Of a DNA stretch of 64,000 nt, positions 35,446 to 47,570 are shown piece after piece. Source of the DNA: Apus apus (taxonomy: Eukaryota > Chordata > Aves > Apodiformes > Apodidae); the NCBI RefSeq assembly GCF_020740795.1, contig NC_067312.1:45842405-45906404 (forward strand). The letters run 5' to 3'. Under the pieces are notes generated by a model. That model worked only from the letters and a program-made list of their open reading frames with translations, was not told the origin of the DNA and did no database searches. The position numbers were made by a program, and so were the translations under genes. Position 1 is the stretch's first letter; every line of letters begins with the position of its first letter.

Positions 35446-37560
35446 GTTCAGCTGGTTGTCAACCAGTACTCCCAGGTCCCTCTCTGCTGGGCTGCTCTCC
35501 AGCCACTCTTCCCCAAGTCTGTAGCGTTTCCTGGGGTTATTGTGGCCAAAGTGCAGGACCTTGTACTTGGTTTTGTCAAATTTCATGCCATTGGCCTCAG
35601 CCCATCAACCCAGATCTGTCCAGGTCTCTCTGTAGCTCCTTCCTATCCTCCAGCAAATGGACACTCCCCCACAACTTGATGTCATCTCTGAATTTACTAA
35701 GGGTAGACTCAATCCCCTCCTACAGGTCATCAATAAAGATGTTGAATAGAACTCGGCCCAGTAGTGGTGGTTGAGGGAGACCACTAGTCACCAGATGCCA
35801 GCTGGATGCAGCACCATTCACCACCACTCTCTGGGCCCAGTCATCCAACCCAGTGAAGGGTGCACCTGTCCAAACCATTGGCTGCCAGCTCTTCCAGGGA
35901 AATATTGTGGGAAAATGTGTAAAAGCGCTTGCTGAAGTCAAGGTAAACCACATCCACAGCCTTCCCCTCATCCACTAGGTGGGCCACCGAGGCATAGAAG
36001 GAGATCAGTTTGGTTAGGCAGGACCTTCCTTTCCTAAACCCATGTTGACTGGGCCTGGTCCCCTTGTTTTGCACATGCCACTTGATGGTACTCAGGATGA
36101 TCTGCTCATTAATCTTGCCAGGCACCGAAGTCAGGCTGACAGGCCTATAGTTTCCCCAATCCGCCTTCCAGCAGTTCTTGTGGACGGGCATCACACTGGC
36201 CAACCTGCAGTCATCTGGGATCTCCCTGATTAGTCAAGACCAGTGATAAATGACGGAGAGTGGCTAAGCCAGTTCTTCTGCCAGCTCCCTCAGCACCCTA
36301 GGATGAATCCCATCTGGATTCATAGACTTGTTAGGATCTAAGTGGCTCAACAGGCCACTAACTACTTCCTCCTGCATTACAGGAGGGGTATTCTGCTACC
36401 CATCCCTGTCTACTAACTCAGGAGCTCAGTTGTCCTGAGGATAGCCAGTCTTCTTGTTAAAGACTGAGGCAAAGAAGGTGTTTAATACCTCAGCTTTTTC
36501 ATTGTCTTCCATTACTATGTTCGCTCCCTTATCTAATAAGGAATAGACATTTTTTCTGGCCATCCTTTTATTATTAATGTATTTATAAAAACACTTTTTA
36601 TTGTCCTTAACAGAAATGGCCAGATCAAGTTCTAACTGAGCTTTTACATCTCTCATTCTCTTTCTACATGACCTTGCAATATCTTTAAATGCTTCCTGAT
36701 ACATCTGCCCATTTTTCCAAAGTTGATACGCTTTTTTTTTTTTCCCCTGAGTTCTTGCTCCCTGCTCAACCAGGCCAGTCTTCTTTCCCACCACCCTCAT
36801 TTGTCAGTACATAGGGACAGCCTGCCCCTGTGCCTTCATAATTTTATTCTTAAAGTAAGGCCAGCCTTCCTGGGCCCCTTTGTTTTCAAGGCTGTTTCCC
36901 AAGGGACTCTCTGAACCAGCATCCTGAACAGACCAAAGTCAACCCTCCAGAAGGCCAAGGTAGAGGTTTTGCTGAGAACCCTCCTAATTTCAACACATAT
37001 TGAAAATGCTATTGTATCATGATCACTCTGCCCAACACAACCTCCAACCTTTACTTTCCCCACAAGGTCTTCCATGTTAACAAGCAGCAGGTCCAATAGG
37101 GTGCTTTCCCCTATTGGCTCCCTTACCAGCTGTGTTATGAAGTTGTCTTACACACACTCCAGGAACCTCCAGGCCTGTTCCCTCTCTGCTGTGTTATATT
37201 TCCAGCAGACATCTGGGAAGTCGAAATCCCCCACGAGAACAAGGGTGAGTGATTGTGAGACCTCCACCAGCTGCTTATAGAATATTTCATCAGCCTCTGC
37301 ATCCTGGCTGGGGGGGTCTATAACAAATTCCCACCAACATGTCTACTTTATTAGCCTTCTTGATTCTTACCCATAGCCACTCAACACTGTCATTCACATT
37401 GTTAAGTTCTGGGCATTTAAATCTGTCCTTAAGATAGAGTGCCACACCATCACAATTCTTTCCTTGCATACCCATTCTGAAAAGATGGTAGCCATAAATC
37501 ACAGCACTCCAGTTGTGCAAGTCTTCCCACCACATTTTTATGATGGCAACTATGTAATTG
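35446..37560 (-). pseudogene. CR1 ORF2 (endonuclease-RT), broken
   Basis: Pieces in order on the minus strand: endonuclease (GYHLFRMGMQGKNCDGVALY, VDMLVGICYRPP at 37535-37290; VGGCVGQSDHDTIAFSI near 37040), a linker rich in Lys (36800-36426), then RT blocks YRPVSLTSVPGK, QHGFRKGRSCLTKLI and [10 protein letters not shown] (36203-35841), and the following RT block ([23 protein letters not shown], 35971-35720). Frames change several times. The remaining RT end lies beyond the provirus at 32745-32250. ORF2 normally gives target-primed reverse transcription. Confidence 0.9.
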
Positions 37561-37949
37561 TTTTCTTACTGTACAATGGCGTCCAGCTATCCCTGTTTGC
37601 TTCCCATGCTGTGTGCATTGCTGGAGATGCACTTCAGCTGAGCTAATTGTCCTGCCATTTTTGAGGGGGAATAAGCACTGAGTCCCACCTGACCATGCTC
37701 AGACACTTCTTCAGTTACCAACCTATCACTGCCCCTCATGTCTTTTCTACTACATGGATCACCATACCCCACCTCCACTGGGTCAACAGATTGCAAGAAC
37801 TTGCTAGCACTGTTACCCACAAGCACTGGCATGCAGCTCCCAGGCTCCACTCTAGTAACCCTGATTTCATCCCCATTCCCCTTCAAATCTAGTTTAAAGC
37901 CCTTTTGATGAGCCCTGCTAAATGTTGTCCCAGGATCCTTCTCCCCCTT

Positions 37950-38990
37950 CAGGTTAGCCTTTCCCCACCTGTTGCCAGCATGCCTGGTGTCCTGTAGATC
38001 AATCCATGATCAAAGAAACCAAAGTCCTGCCAGATGCAGCAGTCTCAGAGCCAGGAGTCTGTTCCTGTTTATCCCCTCATCAATCCCTGCAACTGGTGAG
38101 ATAGAGGAGAACACTACTTGTGCTCCTGATCCCTTAACCAGCTGTCCCAGGGCCTTGAAGTCTTTCTTCATTGCCCCTAGATTTCTGGTAGCTACCTCAT
38201 CACTGCCTACTTGAAACATCAGTAATGGGTAGTAATCAGAGGACTGAACTAGGGTATGGAGTTTCATCCATGTATCCTTAATCCTGGCCCCAGGGAGGCA
38301 GCTGAATTCCCTAAGTGTGTCTGGCTTGCATATAGGGCCTTCCTCTCCCTTTAGAGGTGAGTCACTTATGACAAAGACCCACCTTTTTTTCTTAACTGAG
38401 GTGGTTTTGATGAGAGGCACAGTCTGACTTGGCATCTCCAAGTTTGGTGAACCATCATCCTCATCACCATTTGGTTCCTCTTGTAGAACATCATATCTGT
38501 TTTGCAAGGTCACCTTGGGAGGTGGAATAGTTACCCTAGGGACACACCACATCTTTTGCACTGTGCAGGAACTTGTTGCCATTGCTCGCTATCCTGTAGG
38601 CCACCATGCTTGGCCAGGTGGACAGGGGACAGGGAGTGCTCTGCATGATGAACCCCTCCTGACTGTTAGTCCTGTTTCAGGGAGGCTAAGTCATGACACC
38701 AATGGTCTATGTCCCTCTCACACTCTCTGATATTCCTTAGCCTGTCTACTTCTTCCTTTGGCTGTGCAGCGATGCCAAGTAAATAATTTATCTGCTTGCA
38801 CTCACACAACTAGTCTCTCTGCCATTTTCCGGAATGAACGACAGGCTCAGGAGCTCCCTGCAGCCAGAGACCTGGACCCTCAGATGTCTGTGAGGGACCT
38901 CCATCTGGGTTGCCACAGTCCTCCTGGCAACAGCTTTTGTGTGAGTGGAAACCATACTTAACCCTCCTTTCTTCACTGACTGGTTTTACC
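37950..38990 (-). pseudogene. CR1 ORF1 with esterase-like domain, broken
   Basis: The frame 38582-38010 (190 residues) encodes the ORF1 esterase-like domain: a VFVISDSPLKGEEGPIC block where the serine-hydrolase GDS-type motif sits (here SDS), then YYPLLMFQVGSDEVATRN and GSGAQVVFSSISPVAG. The upstream part (38976-38788) gives the ORF1 N-terminal region. Downstream, a YRTPGMLATGGE-like end is readable in another frame. Full-length CR1 copies carry this domain, but most genomic CR1s have lost it through 5' truncation. Confidence 0.85.
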
Positions 38991-39100
38991 GATTCCTCCC
39001 CTCACACTCACCCTCTCACACAACCCTCTCCACTGCTTTCCAGTAGCTAGCCACTGTCCCTCTCCACACTCCTTGTGGTCTGAGGCAAGCCTCCAGGTAT

Positions 39101-40505
39101 GACTGCATTTCAATTTACGGAAGATCCACCATGTATTTAGAAGGTGGTCAGCTTCCAGTGTACTTTTAGTAGGAGAATATTGGAGAACAAAGGCAGCTAG
39201 TAGAAGTTAATGACACAGCTATACACACAACACTTACACCTTTAGTAACCTGCAAATCAATCATCTTTCAAAGATTACTTTTTCTGTGACTAAAAAATCC
39301 TTCAGGTGAGTAGTAAGACCTATTAACAAACAACTTGAATAAGAATCAGCTTCTTACATTTCTTTGTAACGTTATTTGTGGATGCCTTTACTCTTTAAAA
39401 TTCCTCCTTCCATTCTATGTTGCTGAAAAAAATGTTATGTATAAGCAATACATAAGGCAAAGAAGAGGAGCTATTTAAAAAAAAAAAAGATTGTGTATAA
39501 GAGGTTCTGCAGTTGAACAGCTGGTCAATGTATACCTGCATACAATAAACAATGTTTAAAAATAAAATTCAACTACTAAAAGAGTAACTAGAAAGCTTGA
39601 TTATAGCTCACACTACCTTCTTCTTTTCCACCACATGTCTCCCTGAGCTCTATGGAACACTGTCAGTTTTTAAAATCTGGATGCATAAAAAAAAAAGCTT
39701 ATTCTCTTCTCCTGCATCTTGTTTTGTTATGGAGCACAGTAGATTTAATTCAGTTCACTACTTCTTTCTCCTGTACAATTTTCTCTTAAAGGGTTTTGAG
39801 TTTAGTTGTGGAGGGTTTCTATATTTGTGCTTCTATATCTGTCCCTTCTGTACAGGTGTTTTTTTTGTTACTTTTCAAAGGATTCTTTAGCTACATTTCA
39901 AGTCTCAGAATCTGCAGATCAATGGAAAAAAACCAACAACCCAACACCAAAGAAACCAGCCCTTGAAAAACCATTCCATTGTAATTATCTAATGGGAGAA
40001 AAAAAAACCCTAACAAACCATACCTTTCACATTTATTTTAAAATGTTTAATTTAAAAATAATGGCACTAATTCAGAAAACTGCACTACAATTAGTGCTTC
40101 AAAAGGATTATTTTGTTTGCTTGTAACTGAAAACTTCATTATGCTTTTAGAATGTCTGTGGGTTGATCTTGGCTGCTTGCCAGGTGCCCACCACTCTGTT
40201 CTGTCACTACTCTCCTCAACGGGACAGAGGGAGGGAAAATAAGAGGAAAAAGAACTCATGGGTCAAGATAAAGGCAGTTCAATAAATAAATAAAAGTAAA
40301 GGCCACACAGAAAAGCAAAGGAAAACAAAAGACTTATTCTTCACTATCCATCAGCAGGTGATTGGCCAGCCACTTCCCACAAAGTAGGTCATCAGTATGC
40401 ATAGCAGTTGCTCTGGAATACAAGTATCATAATAACAAATGTCTCCCAGCACCTTTAACTCCTTTCTTTTAGCTTCTATTGTTGAGCAGATGCTGTAAGG
40501 TGTGT
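39101..40505. other. No gene recognised
   Basis: AT-rich. The open frames at 39597-39890 and 39806-40126 lack domains and are rich in Phe/Lys from T/A runs. Confidence 0.5.
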
Positions 40506-41690
40506 AATATCATAGAATCACAGAATGTCAGGTTGGAAGAGACTTCAAGGATCATCTGGTCCAACCTTTCGAGGTAATACTATAGTTGATATGAGATGGT
40601 TCATCACTGTGTCAAATTGAGACTTAAAACCGTCCAATGTGGGGGAATCTGCCACTTCCCTTGGGAGACTATTCTAATATTTGACTGTCCTCATGGTGAA
40701 AAATTCACCTCTGTGTTCAACTGGAATCTCCCCAGGAGCAACTTGTGCCCATTACTCCTTGTCTTTTCCATGTGACTCTTGTAAATAGGGAATGTCCATT
40801 TATTTTTAGCCACCCCTTAAGTACTGGAACATGGTAATGAAATCTTCCCTAAGCCTTCTTTCCTCAAGGCTGAACAAACCCAGTTTTCTCAGCTTATCCT
40901 CATATGGCAGGTCCTCCAGTCTTTTGATCATCCTTTTGGCCCTTCTCTGGACTCTCTCCACCATGTCTGCATCTTTTTTTGTAGAGCAGGGACCAGAACT
41001 GAACACAGTACTCCAGGTGTGGTCTGATAAGCGCTGAGTAGATTGGGACGATTACTTCTTTATCTCTGCTGGTGATGCCCTTGTTGATGCAGCCCAGCAT
41101 CCTCTTGGCTTTTTTTGATGCTGCAGCATACTGTTCACTCATGTTGAGCCTGTTATCCACCAAGACCCCTAGATCCCTTCCCAGAGGGCTGTGCTCCAGC
41201 CAGGTGGATCCCAATTTGAACTACACTTCATTGTTATCTGTTCCCAGGTGCAAGACCTTACACTTCTCCCCACTGAACTTCACAAGGTTCCTGCTAGCCC
41301 ACTCCTCCAGCCTGCCCAGGTCAACCTGGAGGGTGTCTCTGTTTTCTGGATTGTTAACCTCAGCTCATGTTGGTGTTGTCAGCAAACATCATCAGGGTGC
41401 TCTTGATCCCAACATCCAGGTCACTTATGAATATGTTAAACAGGATTGGGCTCAATAGCAATTCCTGGGGGACCCCACTTGTGACAGGTTGCCAGTTTGA
41501 GGAGGAACTATTTACTATCACCCTCTGGGTATGGTCTGTCAGCCAGTTCCCCACCCACCACCCAGACCACTTGTCAAAGCTGTAATGAGTCAGCTTCTCC
41601 AAGAGAAGGCTGTGGGGAGGCTGTTTTGACCACATCAAAAGCCTTGGAGAAGTCCAGTTAGATTATGCGCAGGGCTCCTGTAATTGTTGA
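40506..41690 (-). mobile_element. CR1 LINE fragment
   Basis: Starts at the 3' end (ATCATAGAATCACAGAATGT). On the minus strand it carries the ORF2 C-terminus ([31 protein letters not shown]) and RT blocks (TSGVPQELLLSPILFNIFIS; FADNT in place of FADDT near 41385). The 5' side fades near 41690. Confidence 0.92.
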
Positions 41691-42060
41691 CACACCAACA
41701 CTTCCTTCACTGACAGCAGGTTAGTGTCCCCATCAACCTGGACTTTTGTTGCTATGGTCCTGGAACCCAATATACCTTTGGTCAATTGGAGTCAGTGTCC
41801 TGACTGTGTTCCCTCCCAAGCTCTTGCCCACTTCCAGCCTGCTGGCCTTTGGGGGTGAAGGAGTGTCGCAAGCCAGTTTCCCACAAGGAGAAATTCTGGC
41901 GAGACAGCCTTAATGTTATGTGAACACTGCTCAATTACCAACACCTTTCTAGCTATCAATAAAGGGACAGCACTATGAGGGCTGATATAGAGGAAATTAA
42001 CCCCATCTCAGCCAGACTAAATACACCAATGAAGTGTAACTTAGACTAGCAACAGAGAAT
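41691..42060. other. Possible old LTR-retroelement fragment
   Basis: Moderately GC-rich non-CR1 sequence (TTCCCTCCCAAGCTCTTGCC, GCGAGACAGCCTTAATGTTA, CCATCTCAGCCAGACTAAAT) that resembles a dispersed avian ERV-type repeat. The family is not certain. It carries the 22-bp footprint at 41864-41885. Confidence 0.4.
41864..41885 (-). mobile_element. 22-bp LTR footprint between perfect duplications
   Basis: On the minus strand this is exactly the first 12 bases of the family C LTR (TGTGGGAAACTG) joined to its last 10 (GCTTGCGACA). It is flanked by exact AGGAG on both sides (41859-41863 and 41886-41890). Removing 22 bp plus one AGGAG restores a continuous host reading. See findings. Confidence 0.85.
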
Positions 42061-44103
42061 TCTTTGTCCCCCTTGTCTTTTTATCCCACAATAACTCTCA
42101 TTATATGTTTGTACTTGCAATGAGAACTTCAGTGTGAATTATGGGGGTGGTTCTGTAGATTTTTATAAAATAAATATTTAAATTATTACATTTTTCATTT
42201 GAAGTTCTGCAATATTTCATATCAATAATAAATCTTCTATCTTAAATTATATTTTTTCATTATTTTTGCTCCTCATGCATAAAAAATGTGAAATATCCTA
42301 AACCACAAGGAAGACACAGTAGCTTCCTCTCCCTTCTGAGATTTAGCAATATAAACTACAAGTTATATCTTCTTTATGTATTTTTTTTTTAAATTAAAAT
42401 CCTTGGGAAATATTCTAAATACCTTTGAGGATCTGAATTCTTAACAGTAATTCTTAACAGTAACTCTCAAAGTATGATACAATACATATGGAGACTCCAT
42501 ATTTAAAGAATAAACTGAATTACATAAACTAAGTCAAACTTTATTAAAAAAATGCTTAAAAATTATATGAATATTACTGTTCTGTAAAGAAATGTGTAAA
42601 AATTCTTCAACTTTCACCTCAAAAGATACATGAAATTTCATTAGTGTTATTCCTAGTGTCAATACCCCACTGAGTGAACATAACACAAATCAAATACCTA
42701 GGTTTTACATGTCACATTAGAACTCTATAAATGCAAAACATACAAAAAATTACGAGTGACCTAAATGAGAAAGAAACTTGGTCACATAGTTGTAACACTA
42801 ATTAAACAGATAGAAGAAAAATACCTTTAGGCACTGCTTGAACATAAGTCTTGTATCTTTTTTTTCTAACATCCAGTATAATTATGCCAGTTCATGTCAC
42901 CTGCTTGTCAGATTTTGCACACTAATTTGATGTGTATCTGTAAAAATATTTCTAAGAAGAAATGAGTACACAAACAGAAAAAGGACAATCCATTATTTTA
43001 AAGTGTTCTTTTTCATGGAGTATTCCTGTGGTATTGCAACTCTGTCTTGAAAATTCCACTTTGATGTAACACTAAAAATTAAAACTTGTCTCAGTTTAAG
43101 TTTACTAAACCTTTCACCATCCAGACTGCAGAATATATGACAATGCAAGACCTTCTATATTTTCTAAACACATTTATCTCTTTAACTTTCCCTTGCTCTT
43201 ATACTTAGAGCCTCAGCTGTATTCTGTTGTGTTGTATTTTTAGTTTTAAGAAGCTCGTCTTTATGGAGTTGGAGGATTCTATCCATGTAGATTATAAAGT
43301 TCTTTGTGCTCATATATGTTTAGGTAACTATTGCTTTTTGTTTTATGTATTACGGAAAGCAATGCAGAAATGTAACCTATTTACATAAACCTAGCTATTT
43401 GACCTTTGAGCTGTGATAATTTTATTTTTCTTTTTCCTTCTGAATGGATCACAGGAGCTGTGCATTTAAAACAATTGTCTTAATTATTACACAAATAGAA
43501 ATCTAAAGCTAACTTCACTTCTCAGAGTCGTAATTGTGGAATAAATCTCCGATTAATGAGCTCTAATCTGTTGTATTTTAGAATGTATTTTTCACAAGAT
43601 TTTAAATCATGGCTATATTTTGTTGAGTTTGTAAGCTATTATTCCCTTCTGTAAGCTTTTATGTATTGCACAGTAATGCATTATCCACTTAAGATACCTC
43701 ATGTCACATGCCAAACCTGCACTGATATATAGAAAAGGAAACAAAAAAAAAAGTCTATAAAATCCAAGCTCTCTATAGAGGGCTGTCATCTCTATACCTA
43801 CTTGAGGTACTATTGGTGTTTCTTAAACAGTGGTGTAAATTTTAAACACAATAAAAATGGGCACCTTACTAATAGAGCATAAGTTGCTGAAAATGAGTTA
43901 GCTAGTTTCCATCCTTTGTCTATGTCAAACTAGAGGTGATTTATTAAAATAAACTCAGAGGGTTAAATGAACATGAGATATAAAGCTAGGTGACATCTGG
44001 GTCCAGAATACAACACAACTCACCCTTCATATTCTCTTTCTTAAATTTATTTAGTACACATTCTGCACAAGGCATTTTTAAAAAATCTCTTGGACTACAT
44101 TAG
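42061..44103. other. No gene recognised, AT-rich DNA
   Basis: Strongly AT-rich. Neither coding sequence nor a recognised repeat. Confidence 0.5.
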
Positions 44104-44177
44104 AGGAAAAGGAGGGGAGGGGAAGGGAGGGGAGGGGAAGGGATGGGAGGGGAGGGGAGAGGAGAGGAGAGGAGAAG
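44104..44177 (+). repeat. G-rich purine tract (GGGGA-type repeat)
   Basis: GGAGGGGAGGGGAAGGGAGG and similar units with more than ten runs of three or more G, then GGAGA units. Many G-runs with short loops fit G-quadruplex rules on the plus strand. Confidence 0.9.
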
Positions 44178-44274
44178 TTTTTAAATTGCATTCGGATGGA
44201 GCTTCAGTGAATGCCATAATCTAGAAGGATGCAGTCAGAGACTGCTGCATCACGTAGACACTCAAAAGTCTAGA

Positions 44275-44890
44275 TGACACCCTTCTGACCCTCGTAACTC
44301 TCTGTGATTATACAAAGGTGTGGGTAGAAGCCTCTTGCCTCCCCTCACCCCCAGCAACTCCCACAGCACTTCCCTCAGATGAGACAATTTCGAGGAATCC
44401 CGAAGCTGCTCCTGGAGAAAGGCAGAGAGTTACAAGGGTCAGAAGGGCTTGAGGTCGATGGGTCGACGATGATGGGCAGATGGTGTTTTCCCAGATGCCG
44501 GCCACGAACAAAAGAAAGAGAGAGAGAGAGAAGAAGGAAGGGAGACAGAGAGGCAAAGCGAAGCGGCGAGAGAGCGAAGCAGGAAGGAAGGAAGTTTTCT
44601 TCTGTCATCTCTGACCTTCCCCCGAGCCTACGTAGATATATGGGATGGAATATAACTGGCCAGTTTTGCTGTTCGTCTAACCCAGCCTCCCACGGGGGGT
44701 CACAAATCCCCCACAGTGTCTGAGCCCGCAGAGCAAAGGCACGACCTTGAGGGCCCAGCAATTATAAAAACATTCCAGTGTCTTATCAACCTAGCAGAAC
44801 ACGCAGTTGATACTTGAAGAAAGCTCACTGAAATGGAAAAAAGGAATCAGCAAAAGAAAAACTGGCTTTATCCTGGCTCAAACCAGGACA
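44275..44890 (-). mobile_element. Rearranged solo LTR, family A
   Basis: The right edge ends AACCAGGACA and the body follows family A to about 44305. The last about 100 bp of the LTR are missing and replaced by a 24-bp inverted copy of its own interior (44281-44304). The flanks share CTAGA (44270-44274 and 44892-44896, one base off the edge), suggesting the whole is one insertion. It contains an AGAG repeat at about 44512-44530. Confidence 0.8.
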
Positions 44891-44891
44891 C

Positions 44892-45814
44892 CTAGATGTG
44901 GGGATTGAGTGCTTCCTCAGTAGGATTGCAGATGACACTAAGCTGGATGGAAGTGTAGATTTGCTTGAGGGTAGGAAGGCTCTGCAGAGAGACCTGGACA
45001 GACGGGATAGATGGGCCAAGACAAATTGTATGAGGTTTAACAAGGTCCTGCACTTTGGTCACAACAACCCTGAGCAAAGCTACAGGCTTGGGGAGGAGTG
45101 GTTGGAAAGCTCCATGGTGGAGAAGGACCTGGGGGTGCTGGTTGACAGCCGGCTTAACATGAGTCAGCAGTGTGCCCAGGTGGCCAAGAATGCCAATGGC
45201 ATCCTGACCTGCATCAGGAATAGTGTGGCCGGCCAGAGTAGAGAGGTGATTATGCCCCTGTACTTGATAGTGGTGAGGCCACAGCTCGAGTACTATGAGC
45301 AGTTCTGGGCCACTCATAACAAGACAGATGTTGAGTTGCTGGAACATGTCCAGAAAGGTCTGATGGAAGGTCTGGAGAACAAGTCCTGTCAGGAGAGGCT
45401 GAGGGGACTGGGATTGTTTATTTTGAAGAAAGGAACACTGAGGGGAGACCTCATTGCTCTCTACAACTGCCTGAAAGGAGATTGCAGGGAGGTGGGAGCT
45501 GGCCTCTTCTCTGAAGTGAATAATGACAGGATGAGAGGAGAAGGCCTAAAGCTGTGCCAGGGGAGTTTTAGGCTAGATATTAGAAAGAATTTTTTTACTT
45601 AAAGAATGGTTAGACAGTGGAACAGGTTGCCCAGAGAAGTGGTGGAGTCCCTATCCCTGGCATGTTAAAGGAAACATAGATATAGCACTTAGCAACATGA
45701 TTTAAGTACTGAATGGGTATATTTAGGTTATGATTGGTGGGTTTACGTAATGGTTGGACTTGATTATTTTCAAGGTCTTTTCCAAACATGATGATTCTAT
45801 GATTCTGTGATTCT
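44892..45814 (+). mobile_element. CR1 LINE fragment
   Basis: A long open frame (44898-45602) runs from the [14 protein letters not shown] block through [13 protein letters not shown], [11 protein letters not shown] and [12 protein letters not shown] to IRKNFFT, so the C-terminal half is quite well kept. The tail GATTCTATGATTCTGTGATT is at about 45791-45814. It abuts a CR1 of opposite orientation. Confidence 0.93.
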
Positions 45815-45877
45815 GTCCCAAGTGCAGAATCTGGCACTTGCCATTGTTAAACTTCATGTGGTTGATGACAGCCTATC

Positions 45878-47570
45878 TGTCACTGTCCAAACCCAGTTTT
45901 GAGTCGAAACTGCCTTATCTCAGGGCGCAATCACCCTGTTTGTTTATCAGGATTTTCTGACACCAAATTATATATTCAGGATAGCCTTTTAATTATTTTG
46001 GAGGGTCCATTCCTGGCAGGGAACCAGCTTGCTTCCTCTGGATGTATAACCCATTCATAAGTACCTCTTGAAATGACACACACACACATATACACAGGCA
46101 AGTTTCAACTTTTACTAAAATATCAAAAAGAACAGTGGAGAGCAGAAAGAGATGTCGTAAATACACCAGGGAATGTGTATGCATTAAACCAATAACAGAG
46201 ATGTTGGTTACGAGCCCGAGGCTTTCCCTTGCGGGTCGACAGAAGTGAGTGCAAGTGAGAGGCAAATTACACACCCGGGGCGAGAGTGCATTAGAGATGA
46301 AAGCTTTGAATAGCAATGTTATGTTCACATCCTCCTGGAGCCAGGTGAGGCAAGTCATGGCAGCAGTGGCACAAATGGAGTAAGTGCAGCACCAGCAGCA
46401 GAGACAGCAGGGGTGACAAGGCTGTAGCAGGCTGTTTTCCTCATCCGTGCCTCTGGCTGGTAGCTGAGCTACTGTTTGCCTGGGCACACAGTGACCACTG
46501 TGTTTGGAGTTTGGGCACGGCACGGGTTGCAGGGCCACTCTCACCTATCGCCCTTAAGAACTTTTTTCCTTTTCTTCTTTCTCAATGATCTCAGGAGCAC
46601 TGGAGAGGCAAGGGGTCTGACGAGCTGTTTTCTTCACTGTACCCACATGTGGTGGCAAAGTCATGGCTTGTGGTGATCTCAGTGAAGGCTGCTTTCAGCT
46701 CGGCTCCTTTTATTTGGTTTTCCTTCTCCTTTCTCTTTTGTCTTCTTTTCTTTTCTCTTCTGTCTTCTTTCAGACCACAGCTGGAATACTGTGTACAGTT
46801 CTGGTGCCCTCAGCACAAGAAAAATATGGACCTATTGGAAAGGGTCCAGAGAAGGCCAACAAGATGATCTAATGCTGGAGCACCTCTCTTATGAAGACAG
46901 GCTAAGAAAATTGGGTTTGTTCAGCCTAGACAAGAGAAGGCTTCAAGGGGACCTTGTAGCGGCCTTCCAGTACTTGAAAAGGGCCTACAGGAAAGTTGGG
47001 GAGGGGCTTTTCATCAGAGAAGAGAGTGATAGGACAAGAGATAATGGTTTAAATGGAGAGAGGGGAGATTTAGGTTAGATATTACGAAGAAATTCTTTAC
47101 TATAAGAGTGGTGAGGAACTGAAATGGTTTGTCCAGGATGGTTGTTGATGCCCCATCCCTGGAAGTTTTAAGGCCAGGCTGGACAAGGTTTTGTGCAACC
47201 TGGTCTAGTGGTAGGGTTTCCTGTTCATGGCAGGGCAGTTGGAACTTGATGATCTTTAAGGTCCCTTCCAACCATAATGATTCTATGATTCTTTTCTTCT
47301 CCCTCCTTTGCACCAGCAGCAGCAGACAATGAACATGGTAACGACACACAACAATTGTCATTATGGGCCTCACATTCATTGCTTTATAAGTCTTAGGTCA
47401 CCGCTCCCAGTGGCCACACGCAGCCCATGATAAAGTCCCAGCCGCAGCCCCTACCCTGCAGTATTGCCACCATTTTTTCCTTTATTTTTATTTTATTTTT
47501 TCTGTTACATCTCTCTATTGCAGTCAATTTTTCCTGAGAGACATACTTTTTTGAAGGCCAGTTCTCCACA
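45878..47570 (-). repeat. 3' LTR of the provirus, carrying a CR1
   Basis: Plus-strand edges TGTCACTGTCC...AGTTCTCCACA. About 1.17 kb without the nested CR1 at 46776-47296. A minus-strand TTATAAAG box lies near 47380. It is much longer than its partner at 52597-52863. Confidence 0.8.
46776..47296 (+). mobile_element. CR1 3' end nested in an LTR
   Basis: Begins CCACAGCTGGAATACTGTGT and runs through the ORF2 C-terminus ([15 protein letters not shown], LRKLGLFSLDKRRLQGDLV) to TGATTCTATGATTC. It was inserted after the provirus. Confidence 0.93.

Larger units (their letters stand above)
32110..39100 (-). mobile_element. Near full-length CR1 LINE, interrupted by a provirus
   Basis: On the minus strand the order is 5' region and ORF1 (about 39100-37950), ORF2 endonuclease and RT (about 37560-35446), the provirus at 32746-35440, then the RT C-terminus and 3' UTR (32745-32110) ending ATAATTCTGTGATTCTGTGA. 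Without the provirus about 4.3 kb remain, close to a complete CR1. Frame breaks throughout both ORFs show it is inactive. The exact 5' edge is uncertain. Confidence 0.93.
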
